A stretch of DNA of 64,000 nt from Daphnia carinata (taxonomy: Eukaryota; Arthropoda; Branchiopoda; Diplostraca; Daphniidae): NCBI RefSeq assembly GCF_022539665.2, contig NC_081333.1:992001-1056000 (forward strand), given 5' to 3'. Position numbers and translations under genes: made by a program. The notes beneath the pieces are model-generated. The model was given only the letters and a program-made list of their open reading frames with translations. It ran no database searches and was not told where the DNA came from. Positions 25,101 through 40,100 of the stretch are shown here, piece by piece; the stretch's first letter is position 1, and each line of letters starts with the position of its first letter.

Positions 25101-28100
25101 TCATTCGAGAGGACTGACGCGCGTGAAGTAAGGCAGGATATCCAACGGCGCCGGATAAGAGTAAAGCCACATAGGTCCGGTGTACACCGGATGCGATGGA
25201 TCAGCTTCATCGCGCCACACGCCTACGTATTTAAGTTAGCAAATGATGTTTCAATGGTTTTTTATTTATTTCAATTACCTTTCGGTAGGTAGATATCCTT
25301 GGTTACAGCTCCGGTTTGCAGCACTGGCGCTACCAGCACATCGTCTCCTAAAAGATACTCTGCAAACAATAAATTCATTGGTTATAATGGATTTAAAAAA
25401 TAAAAATTGTGTAAAGACGATTGGCGAAATGCTAGCCATTCAAAGTACTTTGCACTCCAAAAGTACGGATTGCGTTATGCGTACTTATAGAGAAAGAAAC
25501 TATAAATGAAAAAGGAATTTATCTTTTTTTTTCTTCAAGGCATTGGTGAAGAAGTAGAGCCACTTCATCGAGAACGAAAATGGAAACTGAAGTGCCTATG
25601 ACATGTATCGCAAGTGAGTGTGGGCACCCATCTTAAGTAGTACACAACCCGTCATCATCATCCATTTTGACAGATTCATTCACTACTATACGTGGCCTAT
25701 TAAGTCCGCAGATGCGAGGATAAAAAAAAAAAAGAACTGGCTGAAACTGACGCAATGAAATTGCAGCCAAAGAAATGATGGTTAAATGAAATCGTCATCA
25801 GTGTCACTGGCCGTAAGGGATTATTAAAAAAAAAAATACATGTTAAGACGTCCCATTTCGTTGCGTTTTGGACGTTTCCTGTCTACTCTTCCATCTTTTT
25901 TTTTGCGTTATTTAAGTACGAGAGCGACGGCGTCAGAGCTGAAGTGATTGACTGCGTGAGCGGGAGAGTCGAGGAAGAGTAGCGAAAAATAAAATTGGAA
26001 GAAAATAGGAAGGAAGAGCAACCCCACACAAAAAAATGACGGCTGCATAAGTGAATTGACGATCATCTGTTGACGGCGAATGGAGAAAAAGGCAAGTGGA
26101 AAAGATAAAAGAAAAAAAGCCAACGGCATTTGTAGCGTCGGTCTGTACATAACACCATTTAGTTCCAGTCATCTGCAACTAAAAGCAGGCCTTTTGCTCC
26201 TCTTTTTATCCATTTATTATTATATTTTTTTTTTTCGTCTTTCATATGCTGAATACAAAACTGCTTCTCCTTTCCGCTGCCGGATATTGCTTGATATTGA
26301 AGGAAATAGAAAGAGCACTGACAGATAGATAGACAGCGTACACAGGAAAATGGAAAGAACTAATACAGCTGATAATGGGAACAAACGGAAAGACAGTGAG
26401 ATGGAAGCAGCTCTTCCTTTCTTTTCTTTTTTTTTTTTGCGACGTCGATTACAACTAAAATATGCATCGCGCAGACTATGTCGACCTTCTCATTCTAAAA
26501 ACAGCTAAATGGTGTGCAATGAAATTTAAAACGTTACTACCTGGAGCCAATCAGAGTCTGCCACTTTCGTTTCTAATCCACACCGGTAGACATCTACGCA
26601 TTCATTTGAAAAACGCCGTACGTTTTCGGTGGAAATGTAAGGCCGGAGAGACGTGAGGGCAAGCCAACAAATCAAAATTGTGTTGCCGGTAGACACGCAT
26701 TGCGTTCTGTATATTTATAGCGCATAGGCCTTTTGCGACTATAAACATTTGCTCCGGCGGAGCAATAAGTTTTGTTTCCAAGATTAGGGAGTTATCGATC
26801 GTGTCCCGTTGTTGTATGCTCCATTTTAACAAACAGATTCCAAATGTTGCGCGTCGAACGAGCAACGTGGGAGAGCTCGTTCAGTTTTAAAATAATGTCT
26901 CGGGATCTTCCCCTTTATTTTTTAGCGTGCCACCACCAGCGCACGACACACTATACTATGGTTACTCTACATATTACAATTTTCTAACGTGAGAATTTTA
27001 AAAAAAAAAGAAAAGAAAAGAAAAGAAAGGCCGGCTCTACTCTTACCTGAATCGATGGTCTGGGCCACGGGGTCAGTCGGATCGATCCACCAGAGCGGTC
27101 GGTTGATAGGGTAGCCGTTGGTCATGGCTTGTCTAGCCAATGTTACGATTAATCCTGAATATTGGTAATGCAAACTCGTCATCTTGAGTGCGATATCGAT
27201 CACCTAGACAGAGAGAAAAAGAAAGAGCAGTCAGGTAGACATGTAGATACGTAGCAATGGCGCATACAATTCCCTTTCGAAAAAGTTGGATGTTACCGAT
27301 AACCACAAGTTCTTTGACAACTTGTAACACAAAAAGCTGAAAATATATGTACGTATGTAGCAACCTTTCACAACTTTTTCTTTTTTGTCAAAAAAGAGTT
27401 CACTTTTACTTCGATGGCGTTTGACAAAGTGAGAGAACATGGACGCCGCCCGGAAACTGTCTCAATTCTTGTCTTATTGCCAATTCAGAAGGACAGCAGC
27501 ACATATCGAGGGGCACTCTGTACACGTTTTCAAGTGCTTTGTTACGAGCTACATTTGCGGACCTTGCTCATTTTATGCAGATCAGTAGCGATATAGTCCA
27601 AAAGCGGTTTGTTTTCTTTATGTATAGAAAGTGCTTGACTTCCTAAGCAGAATAATAAACGTCTACGCAAAAATAAAAAAAAAAGGGCCACTTCAACGTT
27701 TGCGCTTTTATTTTATTTTTTTTCTCCTTAAAGATCGCAAAGCCCAGTAAACATATTTTGCACGTCGTTTTCTAAGAGTTTCAAGATAAAAAAAAACAAA
27801 AAAACTTTTAAAGCTACTGCTAGACTAAGTCTTGTTCTTCTCTGATCAAAGTCAAGTGCATTTGCCGGTGAGTTCGAAGGCTACATATACGAAGAGGCAC
27901 ATTAAAAGTCAAATGGCAGCACTCAAGTGTAGACACAGAAAAGGTATCCTTTTATTTTATTTTATTTTTTGGCTCTGGTTCGAACTGAAACGTAAAACTA
28001 CTCTTTCCTGTGGCCAGTTCTATATTTGATTTTATTCTTTTGCCAGTTTCGTCTAAGTAGATTTTTCGGTTCATAGAACTTTTTGGCAGACTACGTATAG

Positions 28101-31100
28101 CGCCTTCTTTACCTTTCTTTTTTCTTTGGAGGCCATTGGGAATAAACGAGCAACAAGTCTACTGGCCCAGACGATGTGGCAAGTATAGGTCTACGATGCG
28201 GGAATTGGAAATTAAAAGAAAAAAAAAAAAAAAAAAGCCGTTTTGCTACAATTAGAGTCTCGTTTGAAGTTCAAAGACGCTTAGATCGGTCCCAGTTTAA
28301 TAGGGAGACAAACTGACGAGCACTTTAACGAAGTTGATGTAGCTTTTCGCTCCATTTTCATTTTCGGACAGTGTTTCTGGCTTAGAACTGCCATTTTCGC
28401 ATTCTTCACTTCTCAATTTTTGCATTTTCATTTCTTTTTTTTTTTTTTCCCCATCGTATAAGCATTTTCCCTGTACGACGTTGTAAAAGATTAAACGGGG
28501 GTGCGTACGAAATAAAAAGCACGAAAAAAAAAAAAAATAAATAAGAAAGACGGCAAGCTCCTCTTCGCTTTTAAAGCCCATCAGCTCTGGCGATGCGGCC
28601 GTCTTTCATTTTTTTTTTTTTTTTTGCACGGCATTCTTTGTTCGTCGCAAAGTGAAACGATGTGTATATGGCAGAAGAAGGGGGGTTCTTGTCGTCACGC
28701 CGCAGCATCCGAGTCTAATCGCATCATGTTACCGATTATGCTGTATTATAGCAGCACAGTCTTCATATGCATTCGCTATGAGTATATGGGTCTCTCGCTT
28801 CTATGTTGGCGCATATCTACGTACACACTTGAACTCTTTCTGGCAGTTTTCGCTTTTGGTTTTTTTTTTTTTTACGTTCTCGAATAACCAGAGGTGTAGG
28901 CTACATTACATTCCAACGGTTTGCCTCATGAAACATGCATTTCTTTTTTTTCTTTAAAGTTTTGCTGTTATCGAATTTTCGTTTTTTTTTTTCTTCTTTT
29001 AAAATGAGTTTTAGCTGCATGCGTAATAGTCTATAGCATGTGGCGTTTTTTTTTTTCACAACATGTCTTGTACAACCCTGGCGATGCTGTCGGTCGGGAC
29101 TCACAGTTTAATTGGCTATCTTGGAAGCAAGAATGGAAAGGAAATTACAAGTTAAGCTATAGCATTCGCGTGTATGTGTGTGCGGATGGCACAACGTTCA
29201 TTAGTTGTACTGACTGATGGGAAGTCGCACACCTTTGATGCTCAATTTCGAAATTCAGTGACCAGTTTCACCCGATGATGTTTCACAAAACAACAGGATG
29301 AAATAAGAGAGATGTAGGCTAAGTCATTTGATGAAGTAACAATACGCTTTGTCTAACGCACTTGTGAAATTACACATGCAAGCATTTGATTTAACGAGAG
29401 GTCCGCTTCTAACAGATACCCACCCAACACATATGGCTGACGATCAACATTCAAAAAGTCCGAAATGAAGATGCCATAAAAGAGACGCTTTAATTAGCCC
29501 GATGGGGGACGCAAAAAAAAAAAAATAAAATAAAATAAAATGAAATAAGGAAGAGGCATTATTATGCCAGTGGCTCGTTGTCGAGGTTCTCGTTAAGATC
29601 TTTGTATATTGTTCCGGCCGTAGGAGTGGTGAAGTTTCTTAGCACTTGAGCAACGTCTTCTCATCTCAGCCGGCTATAACGTCATGTCAGTGTGTAACGT
29701 ATCACTTGGGGGCTACGTCCAATGCAATACGTCTCCACGTCATCCTCTTTTTTTTTTTTTTTTTTCTTATTCTATACACAAGAATCGACACGTAAAACTT
29801 CATCCATGTCATTATATAGGCTACTCAGTGCCGATAACGAGTGGTGGGTGTGCAAAAGGTGAACGTGTCAAACTGACTTTTCTAAAATGAAGAAAGTGAT
29901 TTATCCCCTCCTTTATTTTTTTTTTTTTTGTCCACGTAAATCAGTGGCATCCAATTAGGATTACGCTTTACGTATTGAAGAGGAAGAGCCTACAAAATGT
30001 GTGTCACACGAGGCAGCAGGGATTCTTTAATGGAGCGAGTTTTACCAGCAGAACAAACTAAGATATCAATAACAATAAAAACGCGTGCACTTACTAAGGT
30101 AAGTGAAACGAAGCAAAAAACGAAAAGTGGGGGCAACAACAAAACTGGGAGCTATCTAATAGGCCAAATAAGAAAAAGCTAAAGTAGAAAAAAAAAAAAA
30201 AAAAAAGGAAATTACTTTCCTTATATTTCTTTTGGGAGCTTGATACTTTGATCCGCAACTCATAGAGCATCAGATCCCAGCCACAAAAACACGGGGAACA
30301 AACAGCCACTTTCCTATCACAGCACCCAACGCCCCACGAAAACGTGGCTTTCATGAAGAAACGTATTTCGGTTACCGTGTGCGTTCAGCCAACGAATCCT
30401 CACTTTGCGGAGGGAGAGGGGGAGGGGGACTCTTTGGTATGAAACGGAAGAGCTGAGCGTCAGCAAAGAGTTGCCATCTGTTCTTATATCAATCGTCTAT
30501 ACGATGGTGTGATGTAAGAAAAAAAGGATCGCTACTGATACGTGGGTGGAACGAAGCGCAAAGTGAGTTCCACGTCATATTTTCTGGAACGATATCAAAG
30601 ATCGACGAAGGGATATTGCAAAATTTCGGCGCAAAAAAAAACAAAAAAAAAACAATTGATGGCTTTTAAAAATCATTGATCTTCTTCAAGTTTCAGCCAG
30701 TGAAAAATCCTACCGAGGTAGTAATTTCATAAACGAGATCGGTATCAATCATTTAAGGCTACACGAGAAAAAAAACGTAGCCTACATATCAAGAGTTGTC
30801 TGTATGACACCACGATATCCTTTGGGGGCCAACCCGTTTTGGATATTAAACTGACCGACAAAGCCGGAAGGGGTTTCTCTTTTGCGCTTCGCATTTATAG
30901 CCAACTCGTTCTGCTATTGTATACTGCCCAATAGTTTGACGGCCATATCCAATGGTAGGATATATATATATGTATAAGGCAATAGTGTCAACAGCTAAAA
31001 AATAAAAAAAAAAAAAAAAAAAGAGAGGAAAACGTTTGTAACTTGTCGCCTCTAGGACAATAAGTTATAGGATACATATGAAAGAGTTCCTTCTCTTTTT

Positions 31101-34100
31101 TGGCGGTACTATTCGCATCGGGAACGGTTTCGCAGCCGGTAATGAAACGGAGGGAGGTTCGTTTATACTTCATATATGAGCATACATATATAGACAAACA
31201 AAAAAAAAAAAGAGGACTAGACATAGGAGGACCTATAAGATTGTAAAAAAAAAAAAAAGCGAGAGTAAGATGGTACCTCTAGGTCGTAGTCCCATGGGGT
31301 GTAAGAGAATTGCATCGTCGGCATAAAAACATTGGCCTGCATCCAGCGGATGAAGAGCTCTCTGTCCGGCAAGACTGTATTGTATCCATTGCCGCCGATC
31401 ATGTCTGGCAGAACAAAAGGATAACCTTCAAGGCCGAATTGCAAGAGGGTAGGAATCAGAGTAGCCAATTGTTATCATTTAAAGGGCGATTCATTAGGAT
31501 TTGCTGCTCATTTTTGACATTTCGAAATATGAATTTTGATGGGTTTTACCAGTCCGTTAGCTTTGCCCCATGCCGTGCTTTTGTCCAGCATCCCTTGCAA
31601 TTCATTTAATAAAATGGAATGATTGTACTATTGTAGTATATAGTACATTGAAGAAATATATACGTACGGGTGAAAATGGGTACGTCTTGGGCAGCCCAAC
31701 CAGTTCGCACTTCCGTCATGCCGCCGAAACGTTCCATTGTCCTCACGTAAGCCGTTGAGTAACCGTTGGGTGTGGCGTTGGTTGGCAACCGGCTGGAAAA
31801 ATCAAAGCCGCTAGGCAACCAGTTGGTTTCGCCAGCGTCAATCTTGAAACCATCGAAACCAAAGTCCGTCTTCAGTTTGAAAATGCGCGCCGACCACCAA
31901 TCTCCTGAGCTTGGCCGCGTGAAATCAAAGTAGCCGGCCAAGTTTCCTTGCCACCAGCTGGTCAATGCCGGAAGTCCTTCAGTATACAGGGAGAAGGCAG
32001 GTTTTTAATTATTCCCATTTCACATTTTTGATCGTAAGATTGCCATGTTTATTATCCCACACACCGTTAGCGTCGCTCACAACATGTGCGCTGGCTTCCG
32101 AAAACGAAGCGCATTCTACGTTGATGAAAGGATGGATCCATAATGTAACTCTGAAGCCCTGCGCAAATTGTACATTTATTTCATAAAAAAACAGTGTGTG
32201 AGATTATTAAATAAGAAACAAAACAAACAATGAAAGCGGATCGATGTTGTAGATGAAATCAAGCGCTCACAGGGACATATTACTGGCCAACTTCTTTTAT
32301 TTTGGGGGGGGGGGAGAGGGAGTGGCTAACTTTCGTGTACAGATATATGATGGATATGTTCTGCAGTCCAACAGACATGGTGTGCGTATAGTCTTCTGTA
32401 TTGGCGCATCAGCTGTTAATAAGGAGAAGAGATGAATTCAAAAGAAACCACTCGTAAGGAGGCAAAAAAAAAAATGAAATAGAAGAAAAAAAAAACGATA
32501 AGAAGTAAAGTAATAGAAAATCAGTGACTTTGTGCAGAAGACGGAGGGAGAGCAGGAAAACGCAGTGACTTGAGGAGAAAAAGTTTTTTAAGAAACTATC
32601 TGCGCGTGGTATAGATTAGGCGCGTAACGAGCGTAGATTTTGGGAGAAAAAAAAAAAAAAAAAAAGGAAAAGAAACTCAGTGATAACGTCAGCCGCCTGT
32701 CCGATTCTATTGCTGTTACCATCGCCTCTCAACATCACAGTGTTTTGTTTTTCTTTTCGGCCTCGTTGTTATCTCATTACGCTGCCAAGCGCATTATAAA
32801 GGATTCAGCGAGTAGCCTTTTCGGCTCAACTTCAACTTATACAGAACAAGGCTCGGACTTTCGCACGGCAAAAAAAAAAAAAATCAAATAAAAATAAAAC
32901 AAGTTGGGTCGGGAATTGATGGATTACCAGCGAGCAAATGAGAGCAGAGCGTGTGATACAGAAAAAAAAAATAAATAAAGAAAGGAACGTTTGTCTTTGC
33001 AAGAAAACAAGACATAAAAGGGGAACATGGTAGCCTAATACTGTGCCAATGCAATTGCACTTAAGAGTCGAGTAGTACTATGTATAAAAATAATGCGATA
33101 TATTTCTTCATTCACTTATCAACGTCTTTCGCTGCCATCCGTTTCGGCGGAAGCTTGATCAGCAAGGCTTTCCGGTGTTGTTCATCCTTGTATTTCTAAG
33201 CGATCTGTATATTATATGGGTTTGCCGAATTCACAACTTGATGGTTCCACCCCTATAAAAGCAAATTTGTTTGTTTGTTTTTTTTTCGGCGGCCCACCCT
33301 ACAAACTGACGTCAAGAAAAGTCGCACCCAACAACCAACCTCAAAACCAACCAACTGTGAGATGACGTTGGTGCCTTCAAAGGGCTAATTGCGTCAACGG
33401 CATCGATCAGCAGAATCACAGACCAAGTCGCAACGTAACGTATTCTTTTTTTTTTTGTTCAACTTATTAGCCAATCACGTCGTTTTTGCGAAGAACTTTT
33501 TTGGCCAGGTACAAGATGGGCAATAGCTTCTGTTTGAGCTTTCCTGGGCAGCTATAGAAGTTCCAGGAGAGTTTTGTGGTTCAACTAAAAGGGAGAAATC
33601 AATGGCCGTAGGGGACAAGTATCGATTCTTACTTGACTGTGTAGCTGATTGACCATAGCAGCCGGATCGGGAAACTTGTCCGCATCAAACTGGTGCTCAC
33701 CATAGCTGAATAATAAAACAATCGTATTACAAATAGCCATCATAATCTGGTTCTCTGGCATATATCTTAATTTTTTCTAACTCACCAAGATTCCCAACGG
33801 TCATCGATTTCCAGTTGGCTGTCGTTGAATCCGTACTGGCGGATCTGTGCGGCGTAAGAGAGAACACGGGCTTCATTGACCAATGTCTTGTATCTTGCCC
33901 AAGTCGACCTAAATACCAAATCATTAATTATGTTACAAAACAAATTAAAGCATAATCATTAATAAACAGAAGTTCCCCCCCCCCCCAAAAAAAAAAAAAA
34001 AATAAATAATAATTCGTACCAGATGGGATGCTCAAACACGCGTTGGTCAGGCGTGTCACGTGGTTTGGACCAGAAGCCTTGTGACAAAGCGAGGAGGTGC

Positions 34101-37100
34101 ATTGATTTGACATCGCTAGTCGAGCAGACGAAATAACGAAGACCAAGTTCTTGACCGACAATCGGCCTCGGGTACGGGAATTCGTAACGAGACTTGAGAC
34201 ACAGCTGATGATCTCCCGAGCTGTTCCAGCTGACAAACAACGGATTCTCACGCAGGGCGTAAAAACCGAAACCATCCGTGTTGATCCAGTAAGGTTCGAG
34301 CACGCCGGCGAAATCATTGTGAAAGAAATCACCCGTCACGTACGGAACGTCAGGCCGACCACCGTCTCCCATCAATGCCGTGTCTCCATCAATGGGCCAG
34401 CTCTGATCGAAAACCTCGCCTCCGCCGTACCAGTGAGATTGACCCATATCAAAACAGTCCTATTTATTAAAAATCGATGAATTTAAATTAGTTTCCTCTT
34501 TTATTTTTTATTTTTTGAAACAGTTTCCATGACACACTTCGTATTCCGTGCGTCTATAAAATGGATTCATGGTAGGAATGAAATGTCGTGCAACTGGACA
34601 GATACGGACGGTATATGTATAGCTTTCCGTAGAAAGCCCATCCGTCACTGCCGCACGTTTTGCCCGTCCGGATGAAATAAAGTTTTTGAAAAAAAAATAA
34701 AATAAAGGAAATTCTGAACTAGCAATCGTAGGGATGACCCATTAACATGGCTTGTAATCATGAGGACTTTCCATATGCTAATGATCGATTGTTAAATGGA
34801 TTATGATGGTGTGTACGGAGTGAGGAACGAGCTACGGATGCATTTTGATAAAAAAAAAAACTAAATATAAACAGGAAAATTACCGCTAAGGAGTCAAATT
34901 GGCTCTTCCATTCGACGAAATGACACTGTCCATCGAGGGTTGGTGTCAGCGATAGCGAAGCCATACTTCCGAAGGACCAACATAAACCAGTTTGGTCGCA
35001 AGGTTCCGGCGGAGGCAAATCAGACGGAATGGATCCGGATGCGAGCACCCCCACTAGCTGCGGGCCTGTGCGAATAATTGTTATAAACACAGACCTCTAT
35101 AAATATATATATATGTATGTGTGTGTGTGTACATATTGGGGCAGAACGGCATTATGAAATATACTTGAAGAAAGCCAAATAGCATCTCGATAAAAACGCG
35201 CAAACTATACACAGCGGCATATAGGCCTACATTCCAGCGTGATGGCCAAACATAATCCCAGTCGTATATAGAGACGTCTAGTTCGTATATATATATATAT
35301 ACAGACCGTCATGCCCAGCAGGCAACGTAAAAAAAAAATAGAGAGAGAGAGAAAGGCTTTCAAACCAGGGGTATGAAAATATAAACGGATAAGAGGGAAC
35401 AGAAAAAAAAAAAATAAGGATTCCATTTTTTTTTTCTTTCTTGTCCCGCCAACACATTTCCTACACTTTTGGGGGGGGGGGGATAGTTCTCTCTTTCTAT
35501 CGTGATCCGATCTCTCAATCCTGTAGCTTCATGGCAGACTAGTCTATGACTCTAAGAAATATGTCATAAATAAATAGAAAGAAAAAAAAAAAAACAGACC
35601 ACCCACCGAAGACTCGGAGCTGGCTGAATGTTGAGCCAAAAGCATCATCAAAGAAAGATTGTAATAGTTCCTGGGAGTTTGGGATATTAGCCCGACAGCA
35701 CACTAACCACAAACCCAAGTTGGGGTTTCTGTTTTTGTTTTTTTCTGCTCTTTCTACTAGCTTCTGTTTTGCTGTACAACTATAGTTCCCTCCACATTTT
35801 GACGAATGGTTTCTCTCGCTATAGTCTCTTGAATGATAGCCTGTCTTCGTGTAAACGTTAGCATCTCTCCCAAAATAGCAATGGCGGGGACTATTCGTTG
35901 TACATAAATCTAGGTTTGTTTTTTTTGTTGTTTTATCGTTCGTTGGACACAAAAACTGGCTAGTAGTCATCGTTGTAGCACATCACTCTCGTCTCTTTCT
36001 CATTCGGAAACCTTCCTCCATTTGAATTTCTTCGTTTGATGAGGGATGTCTTGGCCACAGTATCATTTCAGTTTGAGCTTTACAATCTGCAACATTTCAC
36101 AGATTGACAAAGACCGTCGTTGGACCAATGATGAAACGTAGTGTATGCACAGAATATCAAACGTACTCCACAGTTTCATTCGATCAATAATTTTAATGAA
36201 TCGGCCAGCTTGACTATAATCTCTCCAGTTGACATTGAACATGTATGATTGCTTGTTAAATGAGAAAGCCTCATGTCTAAAAGGAGGCGCTTTTCCCTGA
36301 AAGTCGGTAATCGACATGCGCAATAGTTACATTTTTAATCATTTTTTTTCTTTTTTTCAAAAAGGAGAATCATTAATTTCAAATCCTTGCATTCGGTTTT
36401 TATTAGTTTGTACTTTGTCTTACATCCCTTTTGTCTAATAGCAAAATCGAAAATCCGCTTGGTTATATTGCAATTTTAATGTAGAATTTGTTTTGTTTTT
36501 ACATTGGACTATATAAGAATATGGCGTTCTTGACGTCTTCATTTGAAAATGAGAAGCACAACAGGATGGGAAAAAAAAAAAGGAAAAAGAGTTCGTGAGC
36601 AACTCACAAAGACCTCCGGCTGTGGCTGCAATACGGACACATGCAAACTACTGTCTAGGCATAGGCAAACAAAGCTGGAAAAGAACTACTATACTTCTTT
36701 TATTTGCGCTCATATCCTATACTATAGAAGTTGTGGTTAGTCGATTGGTGTTGTTTGCGTTTTCCCTTCTAACTTAGCTTTTATTCTGCTGTTTTGGCTG
36801 GCTGTTAGGCTTTTGTTTCACCCTATTTTATTTTATTTTTTTTTTTTTTTGCCTTTCCTTTACGAAATTTGATACTAAACTTGATATGTTCAACGTGCTG
36901 AACTATTTCATTTTTTTTTTCACTCGATTCACTTTTGTATAGCGGACTTGCAAAGGGCATACGACGTGTGAGTAGAATAATAAGAGAAAATAGAAGCACA
37001 AACCGAGATGAAAAGCCTTTTCGTTCAGATGGTGAAGTTGCACAATAGGCATTAACGAGCTTATCAGCATAGATAGGCTGCTATGCGGTACTCCCACTGT

Positions 37101-40100
37101 CTTCTTGACTCCGACATGCCCCCCTTTTTCACTTTTTGTAAGCTTTTCGGGCGTTTTCTTGTCTGCTTTATAGGTCTACTTCTCTACCAGGTTTTTATGG
37201 GAAATCTATTTTTTTTTTTTAACCGAACTTTTCAATCCGCTATCGAGTCCCACATATATCGCCAAAACTTCGCCCTTCTTTATATATCGCCAAAACTTCG
37301 CCCTTCTTTATATATCGCCAACCTCCATTCTTTCTCCCCTTTTAATTCTATTCTATATCTATTTTTAAAAAAGGGCTGGGCATTCTTGAGATGACGCCAA
37401 ACTCTGCCACAGTATATGACATTTTTGTTGTTTTCTCTGTGTCGTTTTCCTCTTCTTGCTTTGTGCCGTCGTATCGCACATGTCCCGACCTGTATTAACG
37501 CACTGCGCAACTATGTACCTTTTGTGTACAATTTCCAGGAACAGTTTGCTTTTTTTCTCGAGTTGTTTGCTATACACTGCATCTTTGCATTTCTACTCCT
37601 TCAAACAAATTGAGTTGTCTGCAAACTCTACGGCCACGTTGGGGGCGATGGGGAACGGACAATTTCCCATATACGCAGGCTGGCCCGGCGAATGTTTCTT
37701 ATACACAATAGAGGACGCCTTATTTGCTGGCGGTCTACGAGGAAAGTTCAAAAAACGTGTGGGCGTCACTATGTCCCCCATACGAACGTATTGACGCTTC
37801 ATTTTTAGACGTAACAATCATTTTTTTTTTTTTGCCTTTTTTAAGGTACAGTTTTTTTATTCTTCTTTGCGCTTTTCAGTTTTGAGAAATGGTCGTGCAT
37901 TTTGGGGTCAATACAATGCACGTCGTCTTGAACCGTTTATTTATTTATTTATTATTTTTTTTTTTTTTGACAGATGTATTCTGCTGCGCACGTTCGAAAC
38001 ATTGTCAGCAAATCTGAATGGCTTTCCACGTGGAGGAATTTATGATTCAACTTTGTTCGTCTTGCGGTGCGGCGGAAACGAGAATTTACTTGCGTTCCGT
38101 GTGATAATAAATGTATTTACAGCGGTTTTTTTTTTCGCATACAGTTTTAGCCCCCCCCCCCCCTACACACACACACCCCCCAAAAAATGGAATTTATTAT
38201 GCAATATCTTTTTACTGGTTTTACTCTTATTTAATTGTATCTTACGGTGCAATATTTCTAATCTAAGTTCGGTGCGGCTAAGATGGTTTCATCAGTTCCG
38301 CCTCCAAAAAGCAAAATGTATGCGCGTTTTTCTTCGCGAGTTTAGGCTACACGCAACACAAATTTAATAGTGGAATCCAATTCAGTACGGAAATCGAATC
38401 ATATTTGGGCGGGTTTACTGTATAATGACACGAGACTTGGTTACACCAGGCGTGACGTGCAAATGTCCTGCCGAGTTTTCCTGTCGGCCGCGGATTGCAT
38501 AAATCGACTTTGTGGGCCTCCTCACGCATTTAAAATTGGACGTAACTCGCAAAGGTTTCATATCATATGGTAATTGACGCTATAATGATTATATTGGTCC
38601 GCTACACTCGTCACACGGTCAATTACATTAGAGCTTAGGGCACTGTGACTTTCAAAAGTCACCCAAAGAAAAAGCATTCGCTTACGTTCCTGCTCTCGCA
38701 CGCAGAAATACGAATTAAGTTGTACTCGTCACTTCTAACGTGGCTTTAAACAGTTATTTGCATAAACCATGAGACCAGGTAGCTCTTAGAAAATATTCCT
38801 TTTCTTTTTTTTTTTTGCTCTATACTGTGCGTTGTAAACTTAAACGTATCTATAACAATCTGAGACTTGACAGTGAAATTTAAACCATTATCCCTGAAAG
38901 TATTTAGGTTTAAAAACTACAATCAGATGATAGCAACTAGAGCTGTGCCATAATTAACACGCATAAACAGAAAATTAGTTTTTAGAAAAGCCTCAGTTGG
39001 GAATCGTCATGTAGAGTACCACTCCCCAACGTTCTAATGCTAAGCATATCGCTGTAAGGCAGTTTATCTTGAAATAGTTGTTTTAGCCATTGGAAAACTT
39101 AAGAAACCATAGTCCTAAAACGAATGTCACACAATACGGCTGTCACTAAGCGCTTCTCGCGATGGATAGGTGTAACCTAGCAAGTTTTACGGCAGCAAGA
39201 AATAAAGCGAACCCCCCGAAAGGGCGTACGTATGAATGTTCTTAATTGACATTTATTGCAGCAACTTGTGTTAAAGGGCATAGAAACATCGCCAACAAGT
39301 AGTTATGAGGGAAAAGGTTTCGAACTAACAAGCGTTAAAGCCATCAGTCGTTGTTGGGAATCCTTTGCAATATTGATGCAATCCATCGAAGCAAAACATC
39401 GAGCATTAACTAGCTGTTAGACTTCCTTGGCTGCCACAACTCTTTCCGTGTGCTTAAGAATTCATTCCAGTACCTTTCTAGTTTACGTTCGGTTGTCTTG
39501 ACTCGTTAAGTTTTTTTTCTTGCATAATTCCCTTCGTTATAAGCGGAGGATTTAACAGCTAACAACTTGCCGCCACTTCATATCGTGGAAGACGTAAATA
39601 AATCCGAATGCGTTTTTATCGACTATGTTTATGGACTTTCTGAACCCAAACTCGTTTGGTGTTTTCGCGTTCAATAAAATAAACAGCAGCTATGCTGTCT
39701 GTTGATTATGCATTGGCTGTCAGGACGGCGACAGTCGTATACTTATCCCTGTTGGGAACAGAGATTAGCTTTTTGTTGGGTGCAAAACTCAGGTAGAGCT
39801 TGTTGTGTGTGTGCATGTCAAACGTCGTGTTTGTTTGATTGCGTGGATATAGCTATAGCAAGCATAACGTGACCGTATATACGTAACAGTTGACAAACAG
39901 CTAATACGGAATTAGTTCGACTATTTTTCGACAAAAACAAACAAGAAGCGATGATCGATCGTTTTAGTTCGTTCATGTAAAAAGCATAATGTTTGATCGT
40001 TGTTGCTGTACCTTGTTCCGATTGGTAAACAAAGTCGAAGCCGTTCCCGTTCCAGACGACCGTCAATGACGTCTGTTTGGATCCTCCGCCGATGGCGACA

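Larger units (their letters stand above)
35066..40011 (-). other. Glycosidase intron 2 (4.9 kb)
   Basis: Phase-1 intron between the exon carrying the secretion signal and the first exon of the main body. It contains a TA/TG microsatellite at 35102-35132, a TA run near 35285, a G run near 35470, a 28-bp tandem repeat at 37254-37321 and a C run followed by a CA run near 38150. Open frames at 35539-35970 and 37867-38367 are long but low-complexity and lack homology I recognise. Confidence 0.65.

Noticed and set aside
34151-34480. 109-codon plus-strand open frame
   Set aside because: It is the antisense shadow of glycosidase exon 4, whose minus-strand frame is clearly conserved.
35539-35970. 143-codon minus-strand open frame
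   Set aside because: It lies inside glycosidase intron 2, has no recognisable domain, ends in a Phe-rich low-complexity stretch translated from a poly(T) tract, and lacks splice or promoter context.
37254-37321. 28-bp direct repeats considered as a CRISPR array
   Set aside because: The units are directly adjacent with no spacers, and this is an animal intron.
37867-38367. 166-codon plus-strand open frame
   Set aside because: Its translation is dominated by runs from poly(T), poly(C) and CA repeats. It lies in an intron and resembles no protein I know.
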